A DNA stretch of 64,000 nt from Urophycis tenuis (Eukaryota > Chordata > Actinopteri > Gadiformes > Phycidae): the NCBI GenBank assembly GCA_036785325.1, contig JAXIVH010000072.1, positions 643,501 through 707,500 on the forward strand, given 5' to 3'. Made by a program: the position numbers and the translations under genes. Positions 53,581 through 64,000 of this stretch are shown piece by piece (within the stretch, counting starts at the first letter, position 1; each line of letters begins with the position of its first letter). The notes beneath the pieces are model-generated. The model worked only from the letters and a program-made list of their open reading frames with translations, searched no databases and was not told the origin of the DNA.

Positions 53581-56500
53581 GAGTGCTGCCGGGGGAAGGA
53601 GGAGCTGTGCCTGTGTGTGTGCGTCAGCTGTTTGGGCCCCCAGACAAAACAACGGCTTTGACTCTGTCTTCCGGTTCCCTGCCAGGGTGGTTGGTTTGTG
53701 ACACGGGCGGCTGTCAGGCAGGAAGTCAGAACGTCAGAAAGAGAGAGAGACGAGCTTGAGAGGAAGCTGCTGTGGCTGTTTGGTTAGCCTCAGAATGACT
53801 GAGTTCTGGGTGTGTTTCAGCTGCTGCATTGCTGAGCAGCCTCAACCTGTGAGTATGGACGTTATATGCAGACATCAAATAATTGTTAGAGGCTCCTTCC
53901 ATTGGCTCCAAAAATGTATTCCTGGCACAATTGGCACAAAAACGTTTCAGGAATATGCAATCGTTTGCATAACTACCATGTCTTTTTAATTTGCATGCTA
54001 GAAAAAAATAGGTTGGGCATGGTGCAGTTGTGTACATATAAACGAAATTAAAGGAATATTAATTCTGAGTATCTGTGTTGAATGTAACAAACCTAAATGT
54101 TAACACTAGGGATGAAACGCTGTTTTGCGATAAACCGGTTGTGATAAACGGTCAGTATTATCACTTCAAATGTAATTACATTCAAACCATGATAATAATC
54201 ATAATTAAAATAAAGCGGTAACCTTTTCATCCCTGGTCCACATCAACTACACTTGGAACAGTGTCCCCGGTGAAGGCACACAGGCACAGCAGGCAGAGGG
54301 ACTTGTTCTGCACTGAAACACATGGCTGAAGCCAGACTGTGCCAGTGACTTTGTTCTGCACTAAAACACATGGCTGAAGCCAGACTGTGTTCCAGTGACT
54401 TTGTTCTGCACTAAAACACATGGCTGAAGCCAGACTGTGTGCCATTGACTTTGTTCTGCACTGAAACACATGGCTGAAGCCAGACTGTGTGCCAGTGACA
54501 TGTTCTGCACTGAAACACATGGCTGAAGCCAGACTGTGTGCCAGTGACTTTGTTCTGCACTGAAACACATGGCTGAAGCCAGACTGTGTGCCAGTGACTT
54601 TGTTCAGCACTGAAACACATGGCTGAAGCCAGACTGTGTGCCAGTGACTTTGTTCTGCACTGAAACACATGGCTGAAGCCAGACTGTGTGCCAGTGACTT
54701 TGTTCTGCACTGAAACACATGGCTGAAGCCAGACAGTGTGCCAGTGACTTTGTTCAGCACTGAAACACATGGCTGAAGCCAGACAGTGTGCCAGTGACTT
54801 TGTTCTGCACTGAAACACATGGCTGAAGCCAGACGGTGTGCCAGTGACTTTGTTCAGCACTGAAACACATGGCTGAAGCCAGACAGTGTGCCAGTGACTT
54901 TGTTCTGCACTGAAACACATGGCTGAAGCCAGACGGTGTGCCAGTGACTTTGTTCAGCACTGAAACACATGGCTGAAGCCAGACGGTGCGCCGGTGGTTT
55001 TTCAGCCTTCGAAAAGGACCCTGTTGGAAATGTGGTCATATTGCAGAGTTTTTGCTGTGTGCTGAGGGAAAGTTGATAGAAGATGATCACCCTGTCTGCA
55101 GTGCATCCCGTAAGAACATTTGCATATGGTGGTATTGCTCTTACATACACGTTGCTTTGTTTATAATGGTTGTGTTTGGTTGCTGTTTTCTTATCTGTAA
55201 TGTGCTGAGTGCAGCTACCTCAAGGCCACAGGGTGCCATATTTAATGTTAATACACATTCAAATGTTTACATAACCAAGTATATTATTTTAATGTTTACG
55301 CAAACAAAAAGTGCATACTGCCACATTTTTGATACCGCGATACAAGTGATAACCGTGATCATTTTGGTCACAATAATCGTGATATGAAATGTTCATAGCA
55401 CTAATCTAAAAAAGAAAAATACCACACATGGTAGATTTTAGATGGTAACCGCTTGCATCACAGCCCAGGGTTGTGTTGTAGGAGTGGGTCTGATTCTGAC
55501 GGATACACATTTCCTGCATTTTGGTGAATTTCTATGCACCAGTTAATGTCTTTTCTGCATTAAATTATGGTGGAAATGTATTTATTTATGTAAAGGAAAA
55601 CAAAAAACAAATACCAATTGGTTCCTATGCCGATCTTTCAGCCAATTCCACCACCAATCATTGTGTTCATACTCACACAGAAACTGAATAGCTTTGTCTT
55701 AGATTTTGATTTTCTTCTTTTTTTTATTTGTGCCGGGGTGATGCACAACCCAGAGAATTGGGCTATTTGACAGCCTATGCATGTAGTTGTAATATTTTGA
55801 AATAACAACATTACAATTGCATTGGTGAAAACAAAAGAATGTAAATGTAAAAAAGTTCATTTTTAAATGTTTCATCCGTTGCCTATGGATGGACAGCACC
55901 CGAGCATTGGCCCATACCACAGGCCGGGCCCGCCTGCAGCACACACCAACTGTGTTGACTTCTGCACTGTGATCATGTGCCTGCAGCACACACCAACTGT
56001 GTTGACTTCTGCACTGTGATCATGTGCCTGCAGCACACACCAACTGTGTTGACTTCTGCACTGTGATCATGTGCCTGCAGCACACACCAACTGTGTTGAC
56101 TTCTGCACTGTGATCATGTGCCTGCAGCACACACCAACTGTGTTGACTTCTGCACTGTGATCATGTGCCTGCAGCACACACCAACTGTGTTGACTTCTGC
56201 ACTGTGATCATGTGCCTGCAGCACACACCAACTGTGTTGACTTCTGCACTGTGATCATGTGCCTGCAGCACACACCAACTGTGTTGACTTCTGCACTGTG
56301 ATCATGTGCCTGCAGCACACACCAACTGTGTTGACTTCTGCACTGTGATCATGTGCCTGCAGCACACACCAACTGTGTTGACTTCTGCACTGTGATCCTG
56401 TGCCTGCAGCACACACCAACTGTGTTGACTTCTGCACTGTGATCATGTGCCTGCAGCACACACCAACTGTGTTGACTTCTGCACTGTGATCATGTGCCTG

Positions 56501-59211
56501 CAGCACACACCAACTGTGTTGACTTCTGCACTGTGATCATGTGCCTGCAGCACACACCAACTGTGTTGACTTCTGCACTGTGATCATGTGCCTGCAGCAC
56601 ACACCAACTGTGTTGACTTCTGCACTGTGATCATGTGCCTGCAGCACACACCAACTGTGTTGACTTCTGCACTGTGATCATGTGCCTGCAGCACACACAC
56701 CAACTCTGTTGACTTCTGCACTGTGATCATGTGCCTGCAGCACACCTGTCAGTCAAGCAGCAGCAGCTGCTGAGATAAACAGACAGTTAGCATGCTAGCT
56801 TCGATCACAGAACATGATTGACTGTACCTGTAAGTTACCTACTACTATGGTTGGATACAGTTTGCATTTGATGCAGTACCCAGCGGTACGTTTTTGTTGT
56901 TTGTATGTTACTCTCTCTAAATTACACAAAGAAATTGATTTAGATTGTATTCTATATCGAACATGTAACTGGCTGCAGGCGGGCTAATGTTTGCTGCGGA
57001 GTTATCAAACCTAAGGCTTTTAGGTAGAAGTTGTGTGAGGTGTTTACTCGGGTAAGACATGTCTTCCTGGCCAGCTTTGAATTTCACATTACAACTATTG
57101 CACCATACTGTGTCTTCCTACAGTGTGGGAATGTGGGTTAGTTAATAACCACAGTTATGACTGCTTCTGTTCTCCATTGCCCAGTCTGTCGGAACATTCC
57201 ACATCAACTAGCTGCGATGTTGTAGCACTCTATCTCATTCTCTCGAACCTGTAGCCTACTCTTCCACCCAGACAGACAGACATACTTTATTGATCCCTGA
57301 GGGAAATTGTGAGGGAAATTACCCACCAGATGTTCTCAGCTTTACACCAAAATGTACAAAAGATCAATCTGTATGATATTCGTGAAAACATTCTATGCAT
57401 TGAGTTTGATGCTTTTATTCACAATTAAAGCATGGCTTTTTGTTAAATGTTAGTGTGGATTAGGGACGTGTCAAAAAGATGAAGCCGCTCCGAGCTAGTG
57501 CTAGTGAATAACCCTGTTTGTGAGGTGAAGTGAAGCGGCACTCGAGAAACTGCATCGACCAAACTACCCCTCACTAACTTTACCCATCACCCATACTTCA
57601 TCTAGGTAATAATGAATTCCATTCCATGATTCATTACTAAACAAACACCAAAAAGTCATTGCTACCAATATAAAGACTAATATTCCAGTGCTTCTATGCT
57701 CCACAATGTGTTTAGCTGTTCAATTAATTTCCAAAATAACTTGGGATTTGCAACCAATTTCATCTTGAGCCCTGTTTTTATAGCAACCCACTGGCATTCA
57801 AGTTGAGGACTGTCATTTACCTATATGCTGTTTGACACTGAAATTGGTTTTCAATTCTATTCTACATGGTTTTGAAAGGGCATTTTATTTGTAGAACTCT
57901 GGTGGTATCCTGTATGACCTGAGGCTCTACTGTATCTCATGTATACAATGTATACATGAGATACAGTAGATGAATACTATACATATATACATGACTTGTT
58001 GGGCTATGTTGTGTGAATGGTCAGCAGAATTGTCTGTATAATCTATTGCGTCTTGTGGTCCCAGAAGCGGCGGCGGCGGATAGACCGCTCTATGATCGGG
58101 GAGCCCACCAACTTCGTCCACACCACCCATGTGGGCTCCGGGGACATGGGCCTGGGGCTGGCCTCGGTGAGTCTCAGCCCACACAATAGACAGACAGACA
58201 GACAGACGTACTTTAATAATCCCTGAGGGAAATTGCATTCGTTACAATACAATACTCCAGTGCAAAAGGAAGAAGAGACAGACACTCTACCTAAAGTACA
58301 GTGTTAGAATATAAATATATAATATAAACCTATGTAAAATATAAAATAAAATAAAAACCTATGTAAAATAAACCTATGTAAAATATGAACCTATGTAAGC
58401 AATATACAAAATATACAAACATAAAGAAATATACATAAATGTACAAACAACCAGGCATACACTGAGAGGTGATAGCATACGCAAGGATGTAGCATGTCAG
58501 ATTCTATGTTGGAAAAAAGACCAGTTGTGCAAAGAGATGACCAGTTATGCAGTGAGATTAAAAGAAATGACCAGTTATGCAATATGAATGAATAACCTGT
58601 TGTGCAGCAGAAACTATGATGAAAGTGACAGATTGTATAGTTTGATAACCACAGGCAGGAATGATTTCCTATGTCGCTCTGTGGTGCATCTCGGTGAGAG
58701 GAGTCTTCTGCTGAAGGAACTCCTCCGCTGAGCCAGGGTGGAAAAGAGAGGGTGAGAGGCATTGTCCATGATAGTCTGTAGCCTGGACAGCATCCTCCTA
58801 TCTGCCACGGTAGTTAGAGTGTCCAATTCCTCACCCACTACATCACCAGCCCTCTTGATGAGTCTATTAAGTCTATTAATACACCAACCATGTGGGCTCC
58901 GGGGACATTGGCCTGGGGCTGGCCTGGGTGAGTCTCAGCCCACACAATACACCACCCATGTGGGCTCCGGGGACATGGGCCTGGGGCTGGCCTGGGTGAG
59001 TCTCAGCCCACACAATACACCACCCATGTGGGCTCCGGGGACATGGGCCTGGGGCTGGCCTGGGTGAGTCTCAGCCCACACAATACACCACCCATGGAGA
59101 GCTGTCTTTCTTTAATGTTGAGTGTTGTGCCGGCAGGTGGACCTGGTGCAGGCCCAGATGAAGTCTAAAGGAGGATACTCTCACGGCGCTTCAGAGGGGT
59201 CACAGTTATAA
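53581..59211 (+). CDS. cdc42se2: CDC42 small effector protein 2-like
   Basis: CDC42SE/SPEC proteins bind GTP-CDC42 through a CRIB motif and act at the membrane on actin and signalling. Coding parts: 53795-53848, 58065-58166 and 59137-59211, all GT-AG with phase 0; the first coding exon begins at 53581 with 5'UTR. The 76-residue protein starts MTEFWVCFSCCIAEQPQP (Cys pair for palmitoylation), then KRRRRIDRSMIGEPTNFVHT with HVGSGDMG (polybasic stretch and CRIB), and ends QAQMKSKGGYSHGASEGSQL. Length fits the 79-84 residue family. The FxCCIAEQPQP start favours CDC42SE2 over CDC42SE1. The intron after the CRIB exon contains repeated copies of that exon's end. Confidence 0.93.
54107..54236. mobile_element. 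hAT-type MITE in cdc42se2 intron 2
   Basis: CTAGGGATGAAACGCTGTTT at the left and TTTTCATCCCTGG at the right are inverted ends. A related end (GATAACCGTGATCATTTTGG) occurs at about 55330-55390 beyond the minisatellite, possibly a second fragment. Confidence 0.5.
54307..54990. repeat. 50-bp minisatellite, about 13-14 copies
   Basis: The unit begins GGCTGAAGCCAGACTGTGTG and ends CTGCACTGAAACACAT, 50 bp. Variants include TTCAGCAC for TTCTGCAC and GACAGTG or GACGGTG for GACTGTG, some arranged as alternating higher-order pairs at 54700-54990. Long minus-strand open frames (up to 197 aa) exist only because the repeat lacks stops in several frames. Confidence 0.95.
54991..55930 (+). other. cdc42se2 intron 2, no gene recognised
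   Basis: Mostly AT-rich intronic sequence containing the hAT-like end noted at about 55330-55390. Confidence 0.4.
55931..56745. repeat. 47-bp minisatellite, about 17 copies
   Basis: The unit begins CCTGCAGCACACACCAACTG and ends ACTGTGATCATGTG, 47 bp, with very few differences between copies (for example one GATCCTGTG near 56397 and an extra CA near 56699), indicating recent homogenisation. There is no spacer sequence between units, so it is not CRISPR-like. Confidence 0.95.
56746..58064 (+). other. cdc42se2 intron 2, right part
   Basis: It contains an L2-type tail in reverse orientation at about 57277-57325 (TTATTGATCCCTGAGGGAAA) and the palindrome at 57926-57970. No exon was found. Confidence 0.5.
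57926..57970. repeat. Perfect palindrome, 22-bp arms, 1-nt spacer
   Basis: From TCTACTGTATCTCATG at 57926 the next 22 bases are mirrored exactly as reverse complement after a single A, ending at 57970. It lies about 95 bp before the CRIB exon of cdc42se2. Confidence 0.93.
58121..59096 (+). repeat. cdc42se2: 68-bp tandem repeat built from the cdc42se2 exon end and its splice donor
   Basis: The unit CACCACCCATGTGGGCTCCG through GCCTGGGTGAGTCTCAGCCC to CACACAATA covers the last 46 bases of the CRIB exon plus the first 22 of the intron. Copy 1 is the real exon end (58121-58187). Further copies lie at about 58880-58948, 58949-59016 and 59017-59084, plus a short partial. The downstream copies carry TGG|GTGAGT instead of TCG|GTGAGT. 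A LINE fragment separates copy 1 from the rest. Confidence 0.93.
58188..58879 (-). mobile_element. LINE 3' fragment (L2/Rex1-like) inserted in the exon-derived repeat
   Basis: The minus-strand frame 58838-58614 gives RRSSFSRRLLSPRCTTERHR then KSFLPVVIKLYN, the conserved C-terminal tail of CR1/L2/Rex1-type ORF2. The left edge is GACAGACAGACAGACGTACT with TTTAATAATCCCTGAGGGAA, the 3' tail in reverse orientation. It interrupts the 68-bp repeat between units 1 and 2. Confidence 0.75.
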
Positions 59212-62200
59212 CTTGGTAAGACTTCATGGGCTGTGGTGATCTGTCCTCCGGTCTTGTTTCATGCTGAAGCCTAGGAGTGAGGACATTGTGTCTTTGATGC
59301 AGGTTTCGTTCACCCTGGTAGTTAAGACGTGTCCTCTGTTGTCTACTGTCCAGACCACTTTGTAGGAGACTTGGCGTCCCCACTCCACATGCAAATAAAA
59401 TTATGCCTCATCAAAATTAAAGCACAAGGCAGGGGTATAAATATGCTCATCGCCATGTAATGTTTCGTATGATGTGTGATTGTGACTAGCTAATCTGTTA
59501 ATAATGCTGAAACCTTGCTGAACCTTGCACCTTGAACCTTGCCTAATCCTGAAACTCACTGTACTTGTATGATTTAATATAATAGTTGAGTAAAAACGGA
59601 CCCATAAAAAGTAAAAAGTAGAAAAGTTTTGATAATTTCTTTCATTTTTCTTTTCGTTGCACAGAGCATCCGAGCAGCGTGTGGATACGACTTTCATTGG
59701 TTGAGGTGTTTTCAAAAGCAGTTGTGTCTGTAGGACAGCAGGACCAAAAGATGAAGCCACTGCTTTCCATATGTTGTACATATCGTTTATGTCCCATGTT
59801 TTTGTTTTTTTGTTTTTTGTTTTTTCTTTCTTTCTTTTTTTTTTAATGAAAGCACTGTTATCCGTCACCGGCCATTTGGTTGCACTGTAAAGTTTTTTGG
59901 ATAAGAGCCTTTTAGGCAAACTTTAAATCTGTCGTTGAATGCTTGTGGGGTATGCATGAGGAGATATATTTTCAACTTTATTTAGCTGTTTTTAGCCCAT
60001 GTTGGATGCCTGTATTTATTATGATTTGAGAACGGAGCTCATGGTGGCTGGGCCACTCCACAACATTCTGTTTAGTGTTGTTCATTCTCAGAGGTTTCTC
60101 AAACACACAGGTAGAGGTAGCAATCGCTATCGGCTTAGTTGCTCTCATAGGGGAGCTCCGTGCTAAACGCTGTTTTGTATTAAACTTGAAGATGAGTAGA
60201 GCACACTGGAGCACATCTTACACACTCACTATTGCTTATGAATTTCATGTTGATTTCAGCTCTGTTTTTATATCCATTTTGACCTAACCCGAGATAATTT
60301 TAATAAACGACAAACTATAATCTTATATCCAGTCTTTTTTTTTTTTTTTTTTTTAATTTTGACACAATTTTTCCAAGGTGTAGGTCATGCACCACATAAT
60401 GAAAGGGACATTTTATTTTTTTGAGGCATTCATTGCCCAGCTCATTCACCTCAAAGCGTCTTGTGTTTCAGCAGGAAGGGGGTGTCGGTTTGGTGCTACG
60501 CTCTCTCTCATTGCGCTTTAGCCTGAAGCATTTTGTTCACCGTGCTCATCTGAACAAGCCACGACACGTTGTCCAGGGTGATGCTTGCAGTTTGTGGGCT
60601 ATGGAAAATGACACATTTTTGGATGGTATCACTATTTTATTCAAGAAAACTGGAGCAAAAGCACCACAACTGGCCATTCAGTTTACATTCCTGAATTGAA
60701 CTATATGCGGACTGCTATTTCCATGCGATGTAATCACTGAATATGTATGCCATGTTAAGCTACGAGTGCATGAACTGCAAAATTAACACAACTTGAGGGT
60801 CACAAGCAAGACATTGACACGGTTCTGAAACGCACAGCTGTTGTTGCAAAGCAGGCGCCCATGAATGTGGTCTCTTATGTGGCCTTCACTGGTCTTGAGT
60901 CACCTAGAACTTCACAACACATTTAAAAGAATTACAGTGACCTTCAAATACACACACATATTTTACTATTCACAAATATACACACAGATCCTGTTCCTGT
61001 GCATCTACTTAAATCTGTTTAAGTTATATATTGAACTGCAGAGAAAAAATTTAGATATTTGTTCATTAAATATTCCTCTTGGGTATTGGACATTTCATGT
61101 GGCTTCTGGCTGCTGTCTTTGATCTGCAAATATACAAACATGCTGTCAAATTGCTCCATACACCAGCCATTTAACGTCTATTCCAAACTTATTTTTCTAT
61201 TCATATTTAGAACCATAACTGAAATATGTCCATATGTAAAATAAAAATATTATTGATGAAAGATGGTTTATAATATGTTTCCCCTTTTCTCCAACCTTGG
61301 TGCCCTTTACTAAACAACCCCTTCAGTTAATCTTCCTAAAAGGTCCTTTTCTTCAGATAATGTTTATTGCCTTGCATGAACCAGCCTCCATGAGTCCGGT
61401 ACTACTTTGTATACTGTTCATTGCTGTAAACCAAATTACTTATTGTAGATGTAATGTAATCAAGCACACCTCTCTGCCCCAGTGTGATGAAAAAGCTCCA
61501 GATGTTGGAGCTCATTTATTTGTGTGAAGTGAGCCAAGGAATGTGTAAGAGCCTCTTGGTGGCAGCATAGCCGTTATTGAACACCTTGTTCAACATGCTT
61601 TTGGACCTGAAGCATCTATTCTAGTAACCACCTTGTTTCCCTCTAAAGGGATGTGTAAAACAGGGTCAGTTCTCCAATGAACCCATGGGTGATTGCTGCT
61701 TTATTTTTGATTCATTTTTTATACTGCCTGTCAACATTTATATTCGCTGAGAATTCTGACTAAATGAAATGTACATTTTACATTATTTCATTTGATTTAA
61801 TATTTCAAGTATCTGAGATATGTATGAATGTATATGTCTTCTCTTGAATGTTTTGAAATTGAGGTTTGAAACCAAATTCAAAATTCAATGTGATGTTGAA
61901 CACATTGATTTATGATTTATCTTGCCTGTGTTACTTGTCAGAGCTATTATTCTGTAGCATATACATTCACAAAATATAACCAACCAAGCATTTGCAGTAA
62001 AGTAATTGAGACAACGCAGCACCACCCCTGAGATAGGTAGTCTGTAGATAGTTGATTCTCCAGTTGTATTTAATGCAAACTTGAGACGATACCTCTGCAC
62101 ACTCCAACATTTTACACACAACTGGTGGACAGAACTGTTGTAGCTGTATGAAGATACTTCATCAGAATAAATAACTCTTTTTGGTGGTATTTGTCAAATA

Positions 62201-62470
62201 TGGTCTCGGTTTATGGTTGTGCGCCATCTTGTCATAATGATGATGGGGTCCCATGCACTGGTTTACGTTAATGTATTCCAGTACCTCCTGCCCATCTCTG
62301 TGCCAATTGTTATTTTGTGAACAGTGAATGTATTGTTCTATATAGACTGTCTTGTAAGCTAGATGTTCTGTAGCTCACCTTGCTCTGTGTATTAAAATCC
62401 AATGACTCTTGTTAAAATTCCAACGCATGTGTGTCCACTGTGTTTCAGACAACTGATTTGTTGATGATTA
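59212..62470 (+). other. cdc42se2: Probable cdc42se2 3'UTR and downstream sequence
   Basis: After the stop at 59211 no further exon was recognised. Possible poly(A) hexamers are AATAAA at 59394-59399 and near 60301, and ATTAAA near 62390. CDC42SE2 transcripts of mammals have long 3'UTRs, so much of this could be transcribed. Poly-T tracts lie at about 59805-59845 and 60330-60350. Confidence 0.5.
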
Positions 62471-62545
62471 GATTAGATTAGATTAGATTCAACTTTATTG
62501 TCATTGCACATGTACAAGTACAGAGCAACGAAATGCAGATAGCAT
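62466..62545 (-). mobile_element. Retroelement tail with (GATTA)n
   Basis: (GATTA)n followed by TCAACTTTATTGTCATTGCA is a common 3' end of fish LINE/SINE elements, here in reverse orientation. Only the tail was recognised. Confidence 0.5.
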
Positions 62546-63943
62546 CTAACCAGAAGTGCATCAGTGATGTACACATGACCCAGTATTGCTGTTGGGGCAT
62601 GAACATATTTGTTGCCATGAAGTTGTTTAGCATGTTGGGTTTGAGAAATATGCTTTATAAATACAATGTATTAGTATTAAATGTAGAAGGTGTGTGCTGA
62701 TCAATTAGGATTTGATTCACAGGACTTTGATCCATCTAGTCCATTGTCTTTCAGGGCTTACTGAAGGAGAGACCATTTAAAAATGTAGGGGTTGGGTCAA
62801 TATTCGGCACAAAAACTTTTGAGGCAAGCAAACATTTGTGAGGCAGACATTCATGTTTCAAATGTTCGAATGTGAAATCACTAACATAAACTAACTGCCA
62901 ATTAGAAATCACTTTCACCAACTTACAACAATTTTTATTTGATATCACTGACAACACAAACTGACAATAATGACATTTTAGACATTCCGATACCAAAAAG
63001 ACAATATGGGGCTAAAGTTCTTCATCTGGCTGGAACATCTTTGACAAGGCACCTTGTCAGGTTAGCTCAGTGTTCATTTCGGATTGTACAGTACCATAGT
63101 AGCACTCAATGACAAATGCCTTAAACGTTTCATTAAACTATTTTCCCCTTCCATGGGTTGGCGGCTTCCTCTGATCAAAATCAGGCATGTCGCCCCTTTA
63201 ATATGGGCTGGGTACACAAGCAGTTGACTCAGCAATAGTGGGCACCAGAAGCCCTTGGGCATGACTGTGTTGAAGCCAGTGAACCAGAATGTTTCAGCTA
63301 ACAGTGAAGCTTGGAACCAGACCTCTGTAGCTCATCCATCATCCCTGGACTCTAGTTCTTCTCTCACTCTCCTCTCTCCCTCTCTCTCTCTCTTTCTGTT
63401 TGTCTATCTCTTTCTCTCTCCTTCTGTGGTTGTTAAATGCAAAGCAGAAAACTCCAACCTGATTCACATTGACTCATGAAGCTGAGCTGTTAAGGGTTGG
63501 ATGGTAAAAATAGAGAAAGGTCATTAAGAATCAGGTAGGGTTTAAAAGGTTGGTACAAAGACAGATATAATGGTTATGTGGGCAAGGTTAAATTGTTATA
63601 AAGAGTAAGAGCAAAAACAAGCAAGTCTAAAATTTAAGTGTTCTCATAGCAGGGCAGTCAACTCCAAACACATTCTCACAGCACATTTCACTCGCTAATA
63701 GCAGGTTCAGGGATATTTCTTATGAAGTGCATTACATTTTTTAATCTTATCAATAGCACATTTAACCAGCAGATATGAATAAGACAGTGAATACAGACAC
63801 ATGACTTATTGTGGTCTTGACCAATCAGTGTCCCTTATGATAGTGCTTGCCGTCCAATAGAGTCACTGGATTCAGTCCAGCATGGATAGATATCTGAGTA
63901 GAGGGTGTGGAGAAAGTCCTCACTGTCACCTGAGGCACACAAA
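62546..63943. other. No gene recognised
   Basis: Apart from a CT-rich run at about 63355-63425, nothing identifiable was found on either strand. Confidence 0.4.
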
Positions 63944-63944
63944 C

Positions 63945-63999
<55 letters not shown>
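63944..63999 (+). repeat. (CA)n microsatellite at the right edge
   Basis: About 28 CA units continue to the end of the window, so the true length is unknown. Confidence 0.95.

Positions 64000-64000
<1 letters not shown>

Noticed and set aside
54227..54960. Minus-strand frames up to 197 aa of repeating CFSAEQSHWHTVWLQP-type peptides
   Set aside because: They arise from a 50-bp minisatellite with no stop codons in several frames, no start context and no splice logic; intronic in cdc42se2.
55931..56745. Regularly spaced direct repeats resembling a CRISPR array
   Set aside because: The 47-bp units are contiguous with no unique spacers, in a vertebrate gene intron; this is a minisatellite.

Overview
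This window comes from a vertebrate, almost certainly a teleost fish. It has intron-containing genes with GT-AG introns, dense fish-type DNA transposons (Harbinger, hAT, Tc1-like, TTAA-flanked MITEs), L2 and R2-group LINEs, and long (TG)n and (CA)n microsatellites. All gene calls rest on splicing the translated sequence by eye against remembered family proteins; no search was run.

Four host genes can be assembled. (1) sord, sorbitol dehydrogenase, minus strand: first five exons at 1065-2338, the rest lying off the left edge. (2) terf2 (TRF2), telomeric repeat-binding shelterin subunit, plus strand: eleven exons from 2780 to 35499. They carry a TRFH domain, a RAP1-binding-like motif, a TIN2-binding-like motif and a C-terminal Myb/telobox domain. 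The assembled reading frame is 526 codons plus stop. (3) nip7, ribosome-biogenesis factor, minus strand: five exons at 49623-51726 giving a complete 180-residue protein. (4) a CDC42 small effector (cdc42se2-like), plus strand: 5'UTR exon ending at 52281 and coding exons from 53795 to 59211, giving 76 residues. sord/terf2 and nip7/cdc42se2 are head-to-head pairs with likely bidirectional promoters. terf2 and nip7 converge, and a terf2-nip7 neighbourhood is also known in mammals, which supports the TRF2 rather than TRF1 call.

Two gene-level rearrangements stand out. First, intron 8 of terf2 holds a four-copy tandem array (25027-26418) of a 345-349 bp unit. Each unit contains a splice-ready 99-nt phase-2/phase-2 exon whose product resembles the TRF2 linker just before the Myb region. 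The units alternate A-B-A-B, and A and B exons differ by six bases that are all amino-acid-changing. Second, the overlapping 3' ends of terf2 and nip7 were duplicated (33797-36441 and 47150-50350). terf2 keeps the left copy intact and nip7 keeps the right copy intact, while the opposite gene's exon is frameshifted in each copy.

Most of the remainder is mobile DNA. Introns 2-7 of terf2 hold many MITEs, a nested MITE stack at 14197-15835 and two Tc1-like relics. Intron 8 also holds pieces of an R2-group LINE (20930-24950), a Harbinger copy (27276-29363) and a nearly intact L2 LINE (about 29573-32945). Between the two duplicate copies lies a 9.8 kb hAT element (37207-47031, perfect 8-bp target duplication). 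It contains an ISL2EU-like transposon with a THAP/DDE transposase and a SWIM/YqaJ/PHD protein, itself split by a second Harbinger copy. The cdc42se2 gene carries three minisatellites, one of which repeats the 3' half of a coding exon with its splice donor. From 59212 to the end there is probable 3'UTR and intergenic sequence with no further gene recognised.
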